NCBI GenBank assembly: GCA_020633495.1
Contig: JACKDR010000017.1
Coordinates: 62,001 to 126,000, forward strand
From: Kofleriaceae bacterium
Lineage (GTDB): Bacteria; Myxococcota_A; Polyangia; Haliangiales; Haliangiaceae
Length of the DNA: 64,000 nt
Reading direction: 5' to 3'
In this document: piece after piece, positions 46,076 through 59,404 of the stretch
Position numbering within the stretch: the first letter of the stretch is position 1
Layout of the letters: each line of letters starts with the position of its first letter
Program-made: the position numbers and the translations under genes
Notes under the pieces: generated by a model
Database searches by the model: none
What the model saw: only the letters and a program-made list of their open reading frames with translations
Told to the model about the DNA's origin: nothing

Positions 46076-47760
46076 TTGCTCTCCTTGGCGGCCAGCGGGA
46101 TGGTCACCGCGCCCTCGGAGGCGCTGGCGACGTTGCGGGCGTAGCGCTCGAGGACGCGCGCCGGCGGGCGCGCCGGCGGCGTGTAATCGGTCCGGCGCCC
46201 GGACATCGGGCCCGCGGGCCCGGCCTCGACCTCGATCGTCCCGGCCTCGACGTCGATCGTGATGACGTCGCCGTCGGCGATCCGGCCGATCGGCCCGCCG
46301 GTGGCGGCCTCGGGCGCGACGTGGCCGACCATGAAGCCGTGGGTGGCGCCGCTGAACCGGCCGTCGGTGATCAGCGCGACGTCGTCGCCGAGGCCGCGGC
46401 CGACCAGCGCGGCGGTGACGCCGAGCATCTCGCGCATGCCGGGGCCGCCGACCGGGCCCTCGCCGCGGATCACGACGACGTCGCCCTTGGCGATCGTGCC
46501 GGCCTGGACCGCCGCGAACGAGGCCTCCTCGCCGTCGAAGACCCGGGCCGGGCCGCGGTGCAGGAGCTTGCCGTGGCCGGCCAGCTTGACGACGCAGCCC
46601 TCGGGCGCCAGCGAGCCGCGCAGGATCGCGAAGCCGCCGCGCGGCTTGAGCGCGTGGTCGAGCCCGACGATCACCTTCTGGCTGTCGGGCTCGGCGACCC
46701 GGGCGGCCTCCTCGGCTAGCGATCGACCGCTCACCGTCGGCGCGTCGGTCATCAGGCCGGCGTCGAGCAGGCGCCGGAACACCGCGGCGACGCCGCCGGC
46801 GCGGTACATGTCGACGGCGTTGAAGCGGCCGCCCGGCTTGAGATCGGCGATCACCGGGGTCCGGGCCGCGACCCGGTCGATGTCGTCGATCGTGTACGGC
46901 ACCGCGGCCTCGCGCGCGATCGCCAAGAGGTGCAGGACGCCGTTGGTCGAGCCGGCGGTGCCGGCGACCGCGGCGGCCGCGTTGTCGAGGGCGGCGCGGG
47001 TCAGGAACGTGCGCGCCCCGGCGCCGGCGCGCCACTGGGTCATGACCATCTCGCCGGCGGCGCGGGCGGCGCCGGCCTTCTCGGGCGCGGTCGCCGGGAT
47101 GTCGCCGACCGCGATCGGCGCCAGGCCCAGCGCCGCGACCGCGGTCGCCATCGTGTTGGCGGTGTACTGGCCGCCGCACGCGCCGGCGCCGGGGCACGCG
47201 GCGTCCTCGACGACGCGCAGCTGGGCCGACGTGATCGCGCCGGCGGCGTGGGCGCCGACCGCCTCGAAGACGTCCTGGATCGTCAGGTCCTTGCCGCCGG
47301 CGTGGCCGGGGGCGATCGGGCCGCCGTAGAGGATCACCGTCGGCAGATCGAGGCGGGCCGCCGCCATCGCCGCCGCCGGGATCGTCTTGTCGCAGCCGAC
47401 CAGGACGACGAGGGCGTCGACCGAGTGGCCGATGCACACCAGCTCGATCGAGTCGGTGATGACCTCGCGCGACACCAGCGACGCGCGCATGCCGTCGGTG
47501 CCCATCGAGATGCCGTCGGACACCGCGATCGTGTTCCACTCGATCGGCGTGCCGCCGCCGGCCCGGACCCCGGCCTTGACGTGCTCGGCGAGGCCGCGCA
47601 GGTGCAGGTTGCAGGGGCCGCCCTCGGTCCAGGTGTTGACGACCGCGACGATCGGCTTGGCCAGATCGTCGTCGCCCAGGCCGGTGGCCTTGAGCATCGC
47701 GCGGGCCGGGGCGCGGTCCGGTCCGTCCAGCATCCTGGCGCTACGTCGCTCGCGGGTCAT
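46072..47760 (-). CDS. ilvD: Dihydroxy-acid dehydratase
   Basis: 562 residues, first structural gene of the operon. Iron-sulfur Cys are seen in GPCNLHLRGLAEHVKAG, LVGCDKTIPAAAMAAARLD and CPGAGACGGQYTANTMAT. Other conserved regions are MLKATGLGDDDLAKPIVAVVNTW, NGVLHLLAIAREA and RFSGATHGFMVGHVAPEA. Dehydrates the dihydroxy acids to 2-keto acids. The 5' leader upstream carries the attenuator, so expression probably responds to charged branched-chain tRNAs. Confidence 0.95.
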   Translation of the reverse strand: MTRERRSARMLDGPDRAPARAMLKATGLGDDDLAKPIVAVVNTWTEGGPCNLHLRGLAEHVKAGVRAGGGTPIEWNTIAVSDGISMGTDGMRASLVSREVITDSIELVCIGHSVDALVVLVGCDKTIPAAAMAAARLDLPTVILYGGPIAPGHAGGKDLTIQDVFEAVGAHAAGAITSAQLRVVEDAACPGAGACGGQYTANTMATAVAALGLAPIAVGDIPATAPEKAGAARAAGEMVMTQWRAGAGARTFLTRAALDNAAAAVAGTAGSTNGVLHLLAIAREAAVPYTIDDIDRVAARTPVIADLKPGGRFNAVDMYRAGGVAAVFRRLLDAGLMTDAPTVSGRSLAEEAARVAEPDSQKVIVGLDHALKPRGGFAILRGSLAPEGCVVKLAGHGKLLHRGPARVFDGEEASFAAVQAGTIAKGDVVVIRGEGPVGGPGMREMLGVTAALVGRGLGDDVALITDGRFSGATHGFMVGHVAPEAATGGPIGRIADGDVITIDVEAGTIEVEAGPAGPMSGRRTDYTPPARPPARVLERYARNVASASEGAVTIPLAAKESK

Positions 47761-47812
47761 GAATCGCTCCGGTGTCGGGTTCGCTGCATGAGTTGTCGTC
47801 GCATCACGGGGT

Positions 47813-47890
47813 CCAGAAACGTCGAGGCCCCCGTCACCTGCTGGTGCGGGGGCCTCCGAGGGTCGTCGTCGCCGACTATCCCGGAGGCCC
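47813..47890 (-). promoter_or_regulatory. Transcription attenuator of the ilv-leu operon (antiterminator / terminator)
   Basis: On the transcribed strand, segment GGGCCTCCG (47890-47882), made of the leader codons just before its stop, can pair perfectly with CGGAGGCCC (47858-47850). That 3' arm overlaps GAGGCCCCCG (47856-47847), which can instead form a perfect 10-bp hairpin with CGGGGGCCTC (47833-47824), followed by GACGTTTCTGG. So 2:3 and 3:4 pairings are mutually exclusive. A ribosome at the leader stop would cover the first arm and leave the terminator; stalling upstream would favour antitermination. The T-tract is weak. Confidence 0.75.
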
Positions 47891-48094
47891 GTTCCCAATA
47901 AGGAGCAGGCCCAGGCCAGGCAGGACGACCAGCAGCGCGGCCAGCAGGCCGAGCCGCGAGCCGAAAACGACAACGGCGCCCGGGAGGACGCCGTCGCCGC
48001 TTCGGGTACCACCGGCGGTGCTCACGCGCACGGCCGCTGCACCGGCTCCCCCCCGGGGAGCCTGCTGGTGCGCGTAGCGGTCGGCTCGCTGCAT
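47876..48094 (-). CDS. Leader peptide rich in Leu/Val/Ile (ilv-leu attenuation)
   Basis: An open frame ending in GDGVLPGAVVVFGSRLG, then LLAALLVVLPGLGLLLIG and NGPPG-stop. Ten Leu, two Val and one Ile fall within twenty codons, as in ilvL/leuL leaders. The GGG CCT CCG GGA TAG end forms the antiterminator arm. The true start is uncertain: ATG 48094 lies about eight bases after a possible -10 box and would be leaderless (72 residues), while GTG at 48031 or 48025 would give about 50 residues. The peptide is expected to be a sensor of tRNA charging, not a functional protein. Confidence 0.6.
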   Translation of the reverse strand: MQRADRYAHQQAPRGGAGAAAVRVSTAGGTRSGDGVLPGAVVVFGSRLGLLAALLVVLPGLGLLLIGNGPPG

Positions 48095-48102
48095 CGCGTC
48101 AG

Positions 48103-48132
48103 AGCCTACGGCACGTCGCGTCAGGCGGTCAA
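48103..48132 (-). promoter_or_regulatory. Candidate sigma-70-like promoter for the ilv-leu operon
   Basis: TTGACC (48132-48127) and TAGGCT (48108-48103) are separated by 18 bp on the leftward strand, just before the possible leader ATG. The -35 is good and the -10 is partial (TA at the start and final T). No other convincing box is seen between here and ilvD. Confidence 0.4.
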
Positions 48133-48263
48133 GAAGGAACATGCGTCATCCGAGATCGTTGCAGGGCGGGGCCAGATCGTGCGCTCCCGTACCTCGGATC
48201 GTGAGCGCGATCCCGGCGCTGGTCGGACCGGGAAGCTCCCGGCATTTCAACGGATCGTTGCTG

Positions 48264-48303
48264 GACTGACGTGTCAGTCTATGGCTAGACTGACGCGTCA
48301 TTC
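48264..48303. promoter_or_regulatory. Two operator-like palindromes ahead of the activase gene
   Basis: GACTGAC-GT-GTCAGTC (48264-48279) is a perfect 7-bp inverted repeat, and GACTGAC-GC-GTCATTC (48288-48303) is a near copy with one mismatch, 24 bp apart centre to centre. The second ends 14 bp before the ATG of the large activase gene. Paired sites of this size are typical of TetR- or MarR-type repressors. The regulator is not in the window. The divergent ilv promoter lies about 130 bp away and could be affected too. Confidence 0.6.
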
Positions 48304-48317
48304 TAGCGGGGCCCCAG

Positions 48318-51929
<3,612 letters not shown>

Positions 51930-51986
51930 CCACGATCTTTCACCTCACGATCCCGATCCCGATCGACGAAGAGCCAGGAGAGCGAC

Positions 51987-53834
<1,848 letters not shown>

Positions 53835-53841
53835 GCGCGCC

Positions 53842-54318
53842 GTGGGCACGCTCGATCGACTGCGCGATCGCGGCTTCCGCGTCGTCGGCAAGCTGGGCGG
53901 CCGCCTCGGTGAGGCGGTGCGCTCGGCCAACGACGCGCTGGGCCGGCCGCTGGCCTCGGCCGACGAGCTGGCCGACCGCCGGGCCTTCGAGGCCGGCTAC
54001 CGGCGGACGCCGGCCACCGCCGCGGAGGCCGCCGCCGACGCGGCGCGGACCGCCGCGCCGGTCGTCGTCTACACGCTGGCCGAGGGCAAGCGGCGCACCG
54101 AGCTGCCCAAGGTCACGCAGATCCTCGACGACGCCGGCGTGCCGTACCGGGTGCTGCCGATCGACGACGATCCGGCGGCCCAGGCGGCGCTGCGCCGCGA
54201 CGCCAACATGAAGCCGCCGGTGGTGTTCATCGCCGGCGAGCCGGTCGGCGGCCGCGAGCACCTGGTCAACCTGGGCCGCGCCGGCCTGCGCAAGCGCGTC
54301 TTCGGCGCCGGCGCCTGA
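53842..54318 (+). CDS. Glutaredoxin-fold protein without catalytic cysteines
   Basis: 158 residues, GTG start 7 bp after the dehydratase-like gene. Residues 1-60 are helical (LRDRGFRVVGKLGGRLGEA, then ADELADRRAFEAGYRRTPAT). Residues 72-150 follow a glutaredoxin fold: APVVVYTLAEGKRRTELPKVTQILD, then GVPYRVLPIDDD and KPPVVFIAGEPVGGREHLVNL. But the CPYC position reads AEGKRRTE, with no Cys anywhere in the chain, so it cannot do dithiol redox. It may bind glutathione or a cluster through other residues, or be structural. Its 3' end overlaps the convergent DUF2330 gene by 53 bp. A normal glutaredoxin is encoded at 58436. Confidence 0.7.
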   Translation: MGTLDRLRDRGFRVVGKLGGRLGEAVRSANDALGRPLASADELADRRAFEAGYRRTPATAAEAAADAARTAAPVVVYTLAEGKRRTELPKVTQILDDAGVPYRVLPIDDDPAAQAALRRDANMKPPVVFIAGEPVGGREHLVNLGRAGLRKRVFGAGA

Positions 54319-55735
54319 GCGGCCGCGCCGCGGCCAGCGCGGCGACGGCGAGGGCGAGGCCGCTCGCGGCGCCGCCGTCGCCCGTGCTGGCGCAGCCGCA
54401 GCCCTTCTTCTTCGCGGCGGTGGGGCCGGCGGCGGTGGCCGCGACCGGCGGCGCCGGGCGCGGGTGGGCGGCCTTGACCCCGAGCGACGGGATGTCCGCG
54501 GCCACCAGCTCCTCGAGGGGGCGATCGCTGGCGTGGTACGCGGTCAGCGGCGCCAGGTCGGGCGCCGGGCGCCAGCGGCCGTAGTGGGGCATCAGGCACC
54601 CGACCTTGCCGGTCCAGGGGTGGCGGACCGCGTAGCTCGCCGCGAGCAGGCTCTCGACCGGGCCGGCCTCGCGCAGCAGGAGATCGTCGAGCGGGCCGTC
54701 GCGGTCGACCTGGAGGTGGAGCCGGGTCACGACCCAGTGATCGCCGGTGCGGTCGGCGTCGACGCCGAGGGCGATCATCGGATCGTGGAGGCGCCAGGGG
54801 TAGGCCTCGGCGGCGTACTCCGTGACCACCGCGCGCGGCTCGGGGGCCAGGACCCGCGCGAACAGGGCGCCGTAGAAGCCGCCGAAGTCGAGCGCCGCGG
54901 CCTCGGTGAGCTCGACGTCGGTCGGGATCGTGACGTTGGGACGGTTGGCGGCCTCGTAGCGGCGGGCCGGCGCGAAGACGTGGACCAGGACGTCCTGGAT
55001 GCCCGGCGAGTTGGCGGCGCTCAGGCGCAGCGGCAGCGACAGCTCGTCGGCGTCGTAGCGGAACCGCAGCGGCGACAGCGTCGCGACGCCGTCGACGAAG
55101 GTGACCTTGGTCGGGTCGACCTTGGCGACGAAGAACTTCGAGCCGCTCTCGACGTACGGGCGCAAGAGGGGCGCCAGCGCGTCGGGGACGCGGTAGCCGT
55201 GGCCGTGCAGCCAGGCGTCGAGCGCGGTGGCGTCGGTCGACGACAGCACCTCGACCTGGTACTCGCCGACCACGAAGCTGGCCTCGACGGTGACCGCGTC
55301 GCCGCCGCGGCCGCCGCCGGGGGCGCCGGCGCCGGACTTGCCGTCGTCGTCCGGATCGGGCTCCCAGCACGGATCGATCTCGTCGTAGGCGGTCAGGGAT
55401 GGCGCCGTCACCAGCGTGACGGCGTCGAAGACGCTGGGGTCGAGGGTCTTGACGTCGTCGGCCTGCAGCACCGAGGGGACCGGCACCAGCAGCGCGAAGT
55501 CCTCGATCGGGCCGCGGTAGTGGTTCTGCAGCGTCACGAACGTGCGGGTGCCGTCGCGGACGACCACCAGGTGCAGGGCGTCGTTGAGCCGCACGCCCTC
55601 GGACGGCGCGACGTACGCGCCGCAGCACACCGTCGCGGGCACGGCGGCGGCGCGGCCCGGGACGGCGACGGCGGTGGCGGTGGCGGCGAGCGCGGCGGCG
55701 GCGAGCGCGGCGCGGGGCAGGCGGGAGCGCGGCAT
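54266..55735 (-). CDS. DUF2330 protein with MYXO-CTERM-like tail
   Basis: 489 residues. ATG at 55735 gives a Sec signal (MPRSRLPRAALAAAALAATA..., cleaved near AAAVPA). Residues about 35-410 follow the DUF2330 pattern: VCCGAYVAPSEGVRLNDALHLVVV, FVTLQNHYRGPIEDFALLVPVPS, VVGEYQVEVLSSTDATALDAWLHG, and SKFFVAKVDPTKVTF. The C-terminus has KKKGCGCASTGDGG, a hydrophobic helix and seven Arg in a row, the MYXO-CTERM plan. Function of DUF2330 is unknown; surface display is likely. The stop lies inside the 3' end of the convergent Cys-less glutaredoxin gene. Confidence 0.85.
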   Translation of the reverse strand: MPRSRLPRAALAAAALAATATAVAVPGRAAAVPATVCCGAYVAPSEGVRLNDALHLVVVRDGTRTFVTLQNHYRGPIEDFALLVPVPSVLQADDVKTLDPSVFDAVTLVTAPSLTAYDEIDPCWEPDPDDDGKSGAGAPGGGRGGDAVTVEASFVVGEYQVEVLSSTDATALDAWLHGHGYRVPDALAPLLRPYVESGSKFFVAKVDPTKVTFVDGVATLSPLRFRYDADELSLPLRLSAANSPGIQDVLVHVFAPARRYEAANRPNVTIPTDVELTEAAALDFGGFYGALFARVLAPEPRAVVTEYAAEAYPWRLHDPMIALGVDADRTGDHWVVTRLHLQVDRDGPLDDLLLREAGPVESLLAASYAVRHPWTGKVGCLMPHYGRWRPAPDLAPLTAYHASDRPLEELVAADIPSLGVKAAHPRPAPPVAATAAGPTAAKKKGCGCASTGDGGAASGLALAVAALAAARPLRRRRRRRACAGRRGPG

Positions 55736-55874
55736 CCCGGCCAGGATACGCCCACGCCGTCGCGACCGGGTGATCGCGGCCGCGTCGCGCCGGCCATCTG
55801 TCGCCGTGCGGACTCCGGCTGTCACGACCGACCCCGGGCGTGACGATGGGGCGGGCGCCGTGCTCTGCTCGGGC

Positions 55875-58361
55875 ATGGTCCGCGCCCGTCGCCTCGCGCC
55901 CTCGTCGCTGCTGATCGCCGTCACCGCGGCGGCGCTGGTCGCCTGCGGCGACGACGGCGGCGACGACGGCCTCGACCCGGCGCCCGCCGAGGTCAGCGCC
56001 GGCCCGGTGACGATCGCGACCGACCCGCTGCGGATCACGATCACCGGCGTCGACGGCGAGGTCGCGATGGCGCGCGACGCCTTCGTCGAGATCGGCGCGG
56101 TCGCCAGCCCCGATCCGACCCGGTACTACGATCCGGCGGCGCCGCCGAGCAGCGTGACCTGGACCGCGCCGGCCCGCGCGATCGGCGTCGACGGCGACGG
56201 CTGGCTGGTGCTCGACGGCGGCGCCCGCCTGCGCCTGACCGCGGGCGCGGTCGCCGACACCGCGACCCTGGAGCTCGACGCCGCGGCGGTGCCCGGCGCG
56301 GTGCTCGAGCGCGTCGTCCTGCCGCTCGACGCCGGCGAGCCGATCCACGGCTTCGGTGAGAGCTTCGGCGGCGCCGACGCCGCCGGCCAGGTCCGCCAGG
56401 CCCAGTTCCTCCTCGACACCGCCTCGGAGTCCGGGCTCAACGAGGCCCACGTGCCGGTGCCGCTGGCGCTGTGGCCGGCGCGCGACGTCGGCGTCTTCGT
56501 CGAGGATCGCCGGGTCGGCGCCTTCGATCTCGGCGCCGCGCGCCCGGGCGACGCGCTGGCCACGTTCGGCCTGCCCGCGCGCGGCCCGCTGCCGGTCCAG
56601 ATCTTCGTCGCCGCCGAGCCCCTCGACCTGGTGCGCCGCTACGTCGCGCTGACCGTGCCGCCGGCGGTGCCGCCGCGGTGGGCGTTCGCGCCCCAGCAGT
56701 GGCGCAACGAGCACCACAGCTCCGACGAGGTCCGCGACGACGCCGGCCAGATGCGCGCGCTCGGCATCCCGGGCTCGGTCATGTGGATCGACAACCCGTG
56801 GCAGACCGCCTACAACGACTTCGTCGTCGACGAGACCCGGTTCGCCGGCTTCGACGCGCTGATGGCCGAGCTGGCGGCCCAGGGCTACCGGGTCGTGTTC
56901 TGGTCGACGCCGTACCTGCAGCCCGATGGCCTGACCGCCGCCGACTACCAGCAGGCGCGGGCCAGCGACTGGCTGGTCCGCGACGACACCGGCGCGGCGC
57001 TGGCGTTCCCGTGGAAGGAGGGGCCGGTCGGGCTGATCGACTTCACCGATCCCGACGCCACCGCGTTCTGGCGCCAGCGCATCGCGCGCATCGTCGACCG
57101 CGGCGCCAGCGGCTTCAAGCTCGACTACGGCGAGGACGTCGTGCCGGCGTTCTCGGGCGCGCTGCTCGGCATGCAGCTCGCCGCCGGCGACGGCCAGGAC
57201 CTGCACGGCATCTTCAACCGCTACTACCACGACGCCTACCTCGGCGCGCTGCCCGCCGGCGACGGCTTCCTGATCACGCGCGCCGGCGCCTGGGGCGAGC
57301 AGGACCGCAACACCTGCATCTGGCCCGGCGATCTCGACAACGACCTGACCCGCCACGGCGACGACGGCGATGGCGCGCCCGGCAACGTCGGCGGCCTGCC
57401 CGCGGCGATCGCCGGCGGCCTGTCGCTGTCGGTGTCGGGCTACCCGTTCTACGGCTCCGACATCGGTGGCTACCGCGGCGGCGCGCCCACCACCGAGACC
57501 CTGATCCGGTGGGCCGAGTACGCCGCGCTCGGCACGATCATGCAGCTCGGCGGCGGCGGGCCGTCGCACAACCCGTGGGACGCGACGCTCTACGACGACC
57601 CCGCGCTGGCGGTCTACACCGCGTACGCGCGGCTGCACATGGACCTCAACCCGTACCTGTGGACGCTGGCCCGCCAGGCCGGCGTCGACGGCACGCCGGT
57701 GACGCGGCCGGCGCGCTTCGTCTACCCGACGGCGGCGTGCGACGACGCGATGTTCCTGCTCGGCGACGCCCTGCTGGTGGCGCCGGTGGTCGATCCCGGC
57801 GCCACCGCCCGCGACGTCGTGCTGCCGCCGGGGCGGTGGCTCGACTGGTGGACCGACGCCGTGGCCGACGGCGACGGCGCCACGGTGACCACCGTCGACG
57901 CGCCGCTGACCCGGCTGCCGCTGTGGCTGGCCGTCGACCGGTTCGTGCCGATGTTCGCGCGCGCCGCCGACACGCTGATCGCCGCGACCGCCCCGGGCGT
58001 GACCTCGTACGCGGACCCCGCCTACGGCCGCGAGCTCCGCCTGGTGCTGGCGCCCGGCGGCGGCGCCGCCGCGATCGTCCTGCACGACGGCGCGACCGCG
58101 ACCGGCGGGCCCGGTGGCGCCGGCTACCAGCTCGGGTTCACGCCCGGCGACGAGTACGACATCGCGACCTTCGAGCTGCGCGGCGTCGCCGCGCCCGGCG
58201 CGGTCACGGTCGGCGGCGTCGCGCTGGCCGCGGTCGCGGACGCCGCGGCGGTCGCGGCCTGCGCCGCCCCGGGCTGCTGGGCCCACGACGCCGCCGGCGG
58301 CCGGCTGACGATCCGCGCCTTCGCCACCGCGGGGGCGATCCAGGTCGAGGTCGCGCCGTAG
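55875..58361 (+). CDS. Glycoside hydrolase family 31 (alpha-glucosidase-like) lipoprotein
   Basis: 828 residues. ATG at 55875 gives a lipoprotein signal (MVRARRLAPSSLLIAVTAAALVAC, Cys24). The N-terminal beta-sandwich is about 40-270, then the barrel: PPRWAFAPQQWRNEHHSSDEV, MWIDNPWQTAYNDFVVDE, catalytic nucleophile Asp417 in GFKLDYGED, and acid/base Asp486 in WPGDLDND. SVSGYPFYGSDIGGYRG and a C-terminal GRWLDWWTDAV sandwich complete the family. GH31 members include alpha-glucosidases, alpha-xylosidases and sulfoquinovosidases; the exact sugar cannot be assigned. It is likely to act on the cell surface and may feed the xylose-type transporter nearby. Confidence 0.88.
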   Translation: MVRARRLAPSSLLIAVTAAALVACGDDGGDDGLDPAPAEVSAGPVTIATDPLRITITGVDGEVAMARDAFVEIGAVASPDPTRYYDPAAPPSSVTWTAPARAIGVDGDGWLVLDGGARLRLTAGAVADTATLELDAAAVPGAVLERVVLPLDAGEPIHGFGESFGGADAAGQVRQAQFLLDTASESGLNEAHVPVPLALWPARDVGVFVEDRRVGAFDLGAARPGDALATFGLPARGPLPVQIFVAAEPLDLVRRYVALTVPPAVPPRWAFAPQQWRNEHHSSDEVRDDAGQMRALGIPGSVMWIDNPWQTAYNDFVVDETRFAGFDALMAELAAQGYRVVFWSTPYLQPDGLTAADYQQARASDWLVRDDTGAALAFPWKEGPVGLIDFTDPDATAFWRQRIARIVDRGASGFKLDYGEDVVPAFSGALLGMQLAAGDGQDLHGIFNRYYHDAYLGALPAGDGFLITRAGAWGEQDRNTCIWPGDLDNDLTRHGDDGDGAPGNVGGLPAAIAGGLSLSVSGYPFYGSDIGGYRGGAPTTETLIRWAEYAALGTIMQLGGGGPSHNPWDATLYDDPALAVYTAYARLHMDLNPYLWTLARQAGVDGTPVTRPARFVYPTAACDDAMFLLGDALLVAPVVDPGATARDVVLPPGRWLDWWTDAVADGDGATVTTVDAPLTRLPLWLAVDRFVPMFARAADTLIAATAPGVTSYADPAYGRELRLVLAPGGGAAAIVLHDGATATGGPGGAGYQLGFTPGDEYDIATFELRGVAAPGAVTVGGVALAAVADAAAVAACAAPGCWAHDAAGGRLTIRAFATAGAIQVEVAP

Positions 58362-58435
58362 CCGGTCCGACCGCCGGCGCCGCGCCGAGGTTTGGCGTTG
58401 CGCGGCGCGCGCCCCGCGGTTAGCTTGCGGCGGCC

Positions 58436-59107
58436 ATGCCCGAAGAGACCCCGTCGATGCCCAAGAAGCTGGTTCGCGACGCCACCGCCCGCCTGTTCGC
58501 CGCGCTCAACCGCGCCGACGAGCTCGGCGGCGAGGTCCGCGACTACCTCCAGGAGCGGGTCCTGGTCGACCCGCGCTACGTCGCCGCCCGCCGGCGCGTC
58601 GCCCGGTTGTTCGGCCGCGCCTACGTGTCGAAGGACGAGGTCGTCGCCCACGCCGCCGCCGCCGAGGACGCCCGCGCCGCCGCGGCCCCGGTCGCCGGCG
58701 CCGCCCCGGCGCGACCGGCCGGCTTCGGCGATCCCGCGATCAAGGCCCAGATCTACGGTCGCAAGAGCTGCCCGTGGAGCGGCCGCGCGATCACCGTGCT
58801 CGAGAAGCACAAGGTCGACTTCGACTTCGTCGATCTCGACGAGCCCGAGCACGAGGACCTGCTGCCGGCCCTGATCACCGAGACCTCGCAGCACACCGTG
58901 CCGTTCGTGTACCTGCGCGGCCACTTCGTCGGCGGCTTCAACGCCCTCGCCGAGATCGAGCGGCTCGGCCAGCTCGAGTTCGCGCTGATGACCGCCGCCG
59001 AGCGCGAGGCGCTGCCGGCGCATCAGCGCTCGGTCGTGATCACGCCGCGGCCCAACACCGACGACGTCGCGCCCGCCGAGCACATCGCCGACGACGGCGA
59101 CGCGTAG
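58436..59107 (+). CDS. Glutaredoxin-domain protein
   Basis: 223 residues. ATG at 58436 (58457 is an alternative). Residues 1-100 are a helical N-terminal part (LFAALNRADELGGEVRDYLQE) plus an Ala-rich linker. Residues about 101-185 form a glutaredoxin domain: IYGRKSCPWSGRAITVLEKH with monothiol-type CPWS, VDLDEPEHEDLL, TVPFVYLRGHFVGGFNALAEI (cis-Pro and GSH-binding GG). A C-terminal acidic tail follows. The N-terminal layout parallels the Cys-less protein at 53842, so the two may be paralogues of which one kept the active site. Likely an iron-sulfur or thiol role in the cytoplasm. Confidence 0.8.
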   Translation: MPEETPSMPKKLVRDATARLFAALNRADELGGEVRDYLQERVLVDPRYVAARRRVARLFGRAYVSKDEVVAHAAAAEDARAAAAPVAGAAPARPAGFGDPAIKAQIYGRKSCPWSGRAITVLEKHKVDFDFVDLDEPEHEDLLPALITETSQHTVPFVYLRGHFVGGFNALAEIERLGQLEFALMTAAEREALPAHQRSVVITPRPNTDDVAPAEHIADDGDA

Positions 59108-59170
59108 CCCGCGCGCCGCGTCGCCCGCGCGTCGCCGGTGGCGCCGGGGCGGTCGCTCGCCGGGCCGCGG

Positions 59171-59346
59171 CCCGCCCCCTCGACTCCGGGGTCGGTGCTG
59201 CGCACCTCCCCCTGCGCTCGGGGTGAGCGAGGCAGGGCGCGGCGCGGCTGGCGCCGGTCATCGCTCACCCCGGGCGGCGCCGCTCATCGCTCACCCCGAG
59301 CGGAGCCCGAGCGGCGCAGCCGCGAGGGCGGAGTCGAGGGGGCGTG
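59171..59346. repeat. Dispersed intergenic repeat, copy 2 (A/B' arms)
   Basis: Arm A (59171-59227) and arm B' (59288-59338 or slightly longer) are the reverse complements, with one and two mismatches by my count, of 6576-6632 and 6671-6721. The inner spacer differs and contains two extra CGCTCACCCCG cores. The element fills most of the 297-bp gap (59108-59404), where I see no other gene, and faces the end of the porin gene. Confidence 0.75.
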
Positions 59347-59404
59347 GCGCGGTCCGCCGCCGTCGGTCGCCGCTGCGCCGCCGTCCGGTCGCCGCCGCGC
59401 GGCG

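Noticed and set aside
54069..58286. A 1,400-codon leftward frame across the GH31 and DUF2330 genes
   Set aside because: Reads through real genes on both strands with low-complexity Arg/Gly/Asp composition; GH31 catalytic motifs and signals support the other frames.
58377..58408. GC-rich hairpin after the GH31 gene as a terminator
   Set aside because: A 9-bp stem exists but the loop is 14 bases, there is no T-tract, and such stems are frequent by chance at this GC content.
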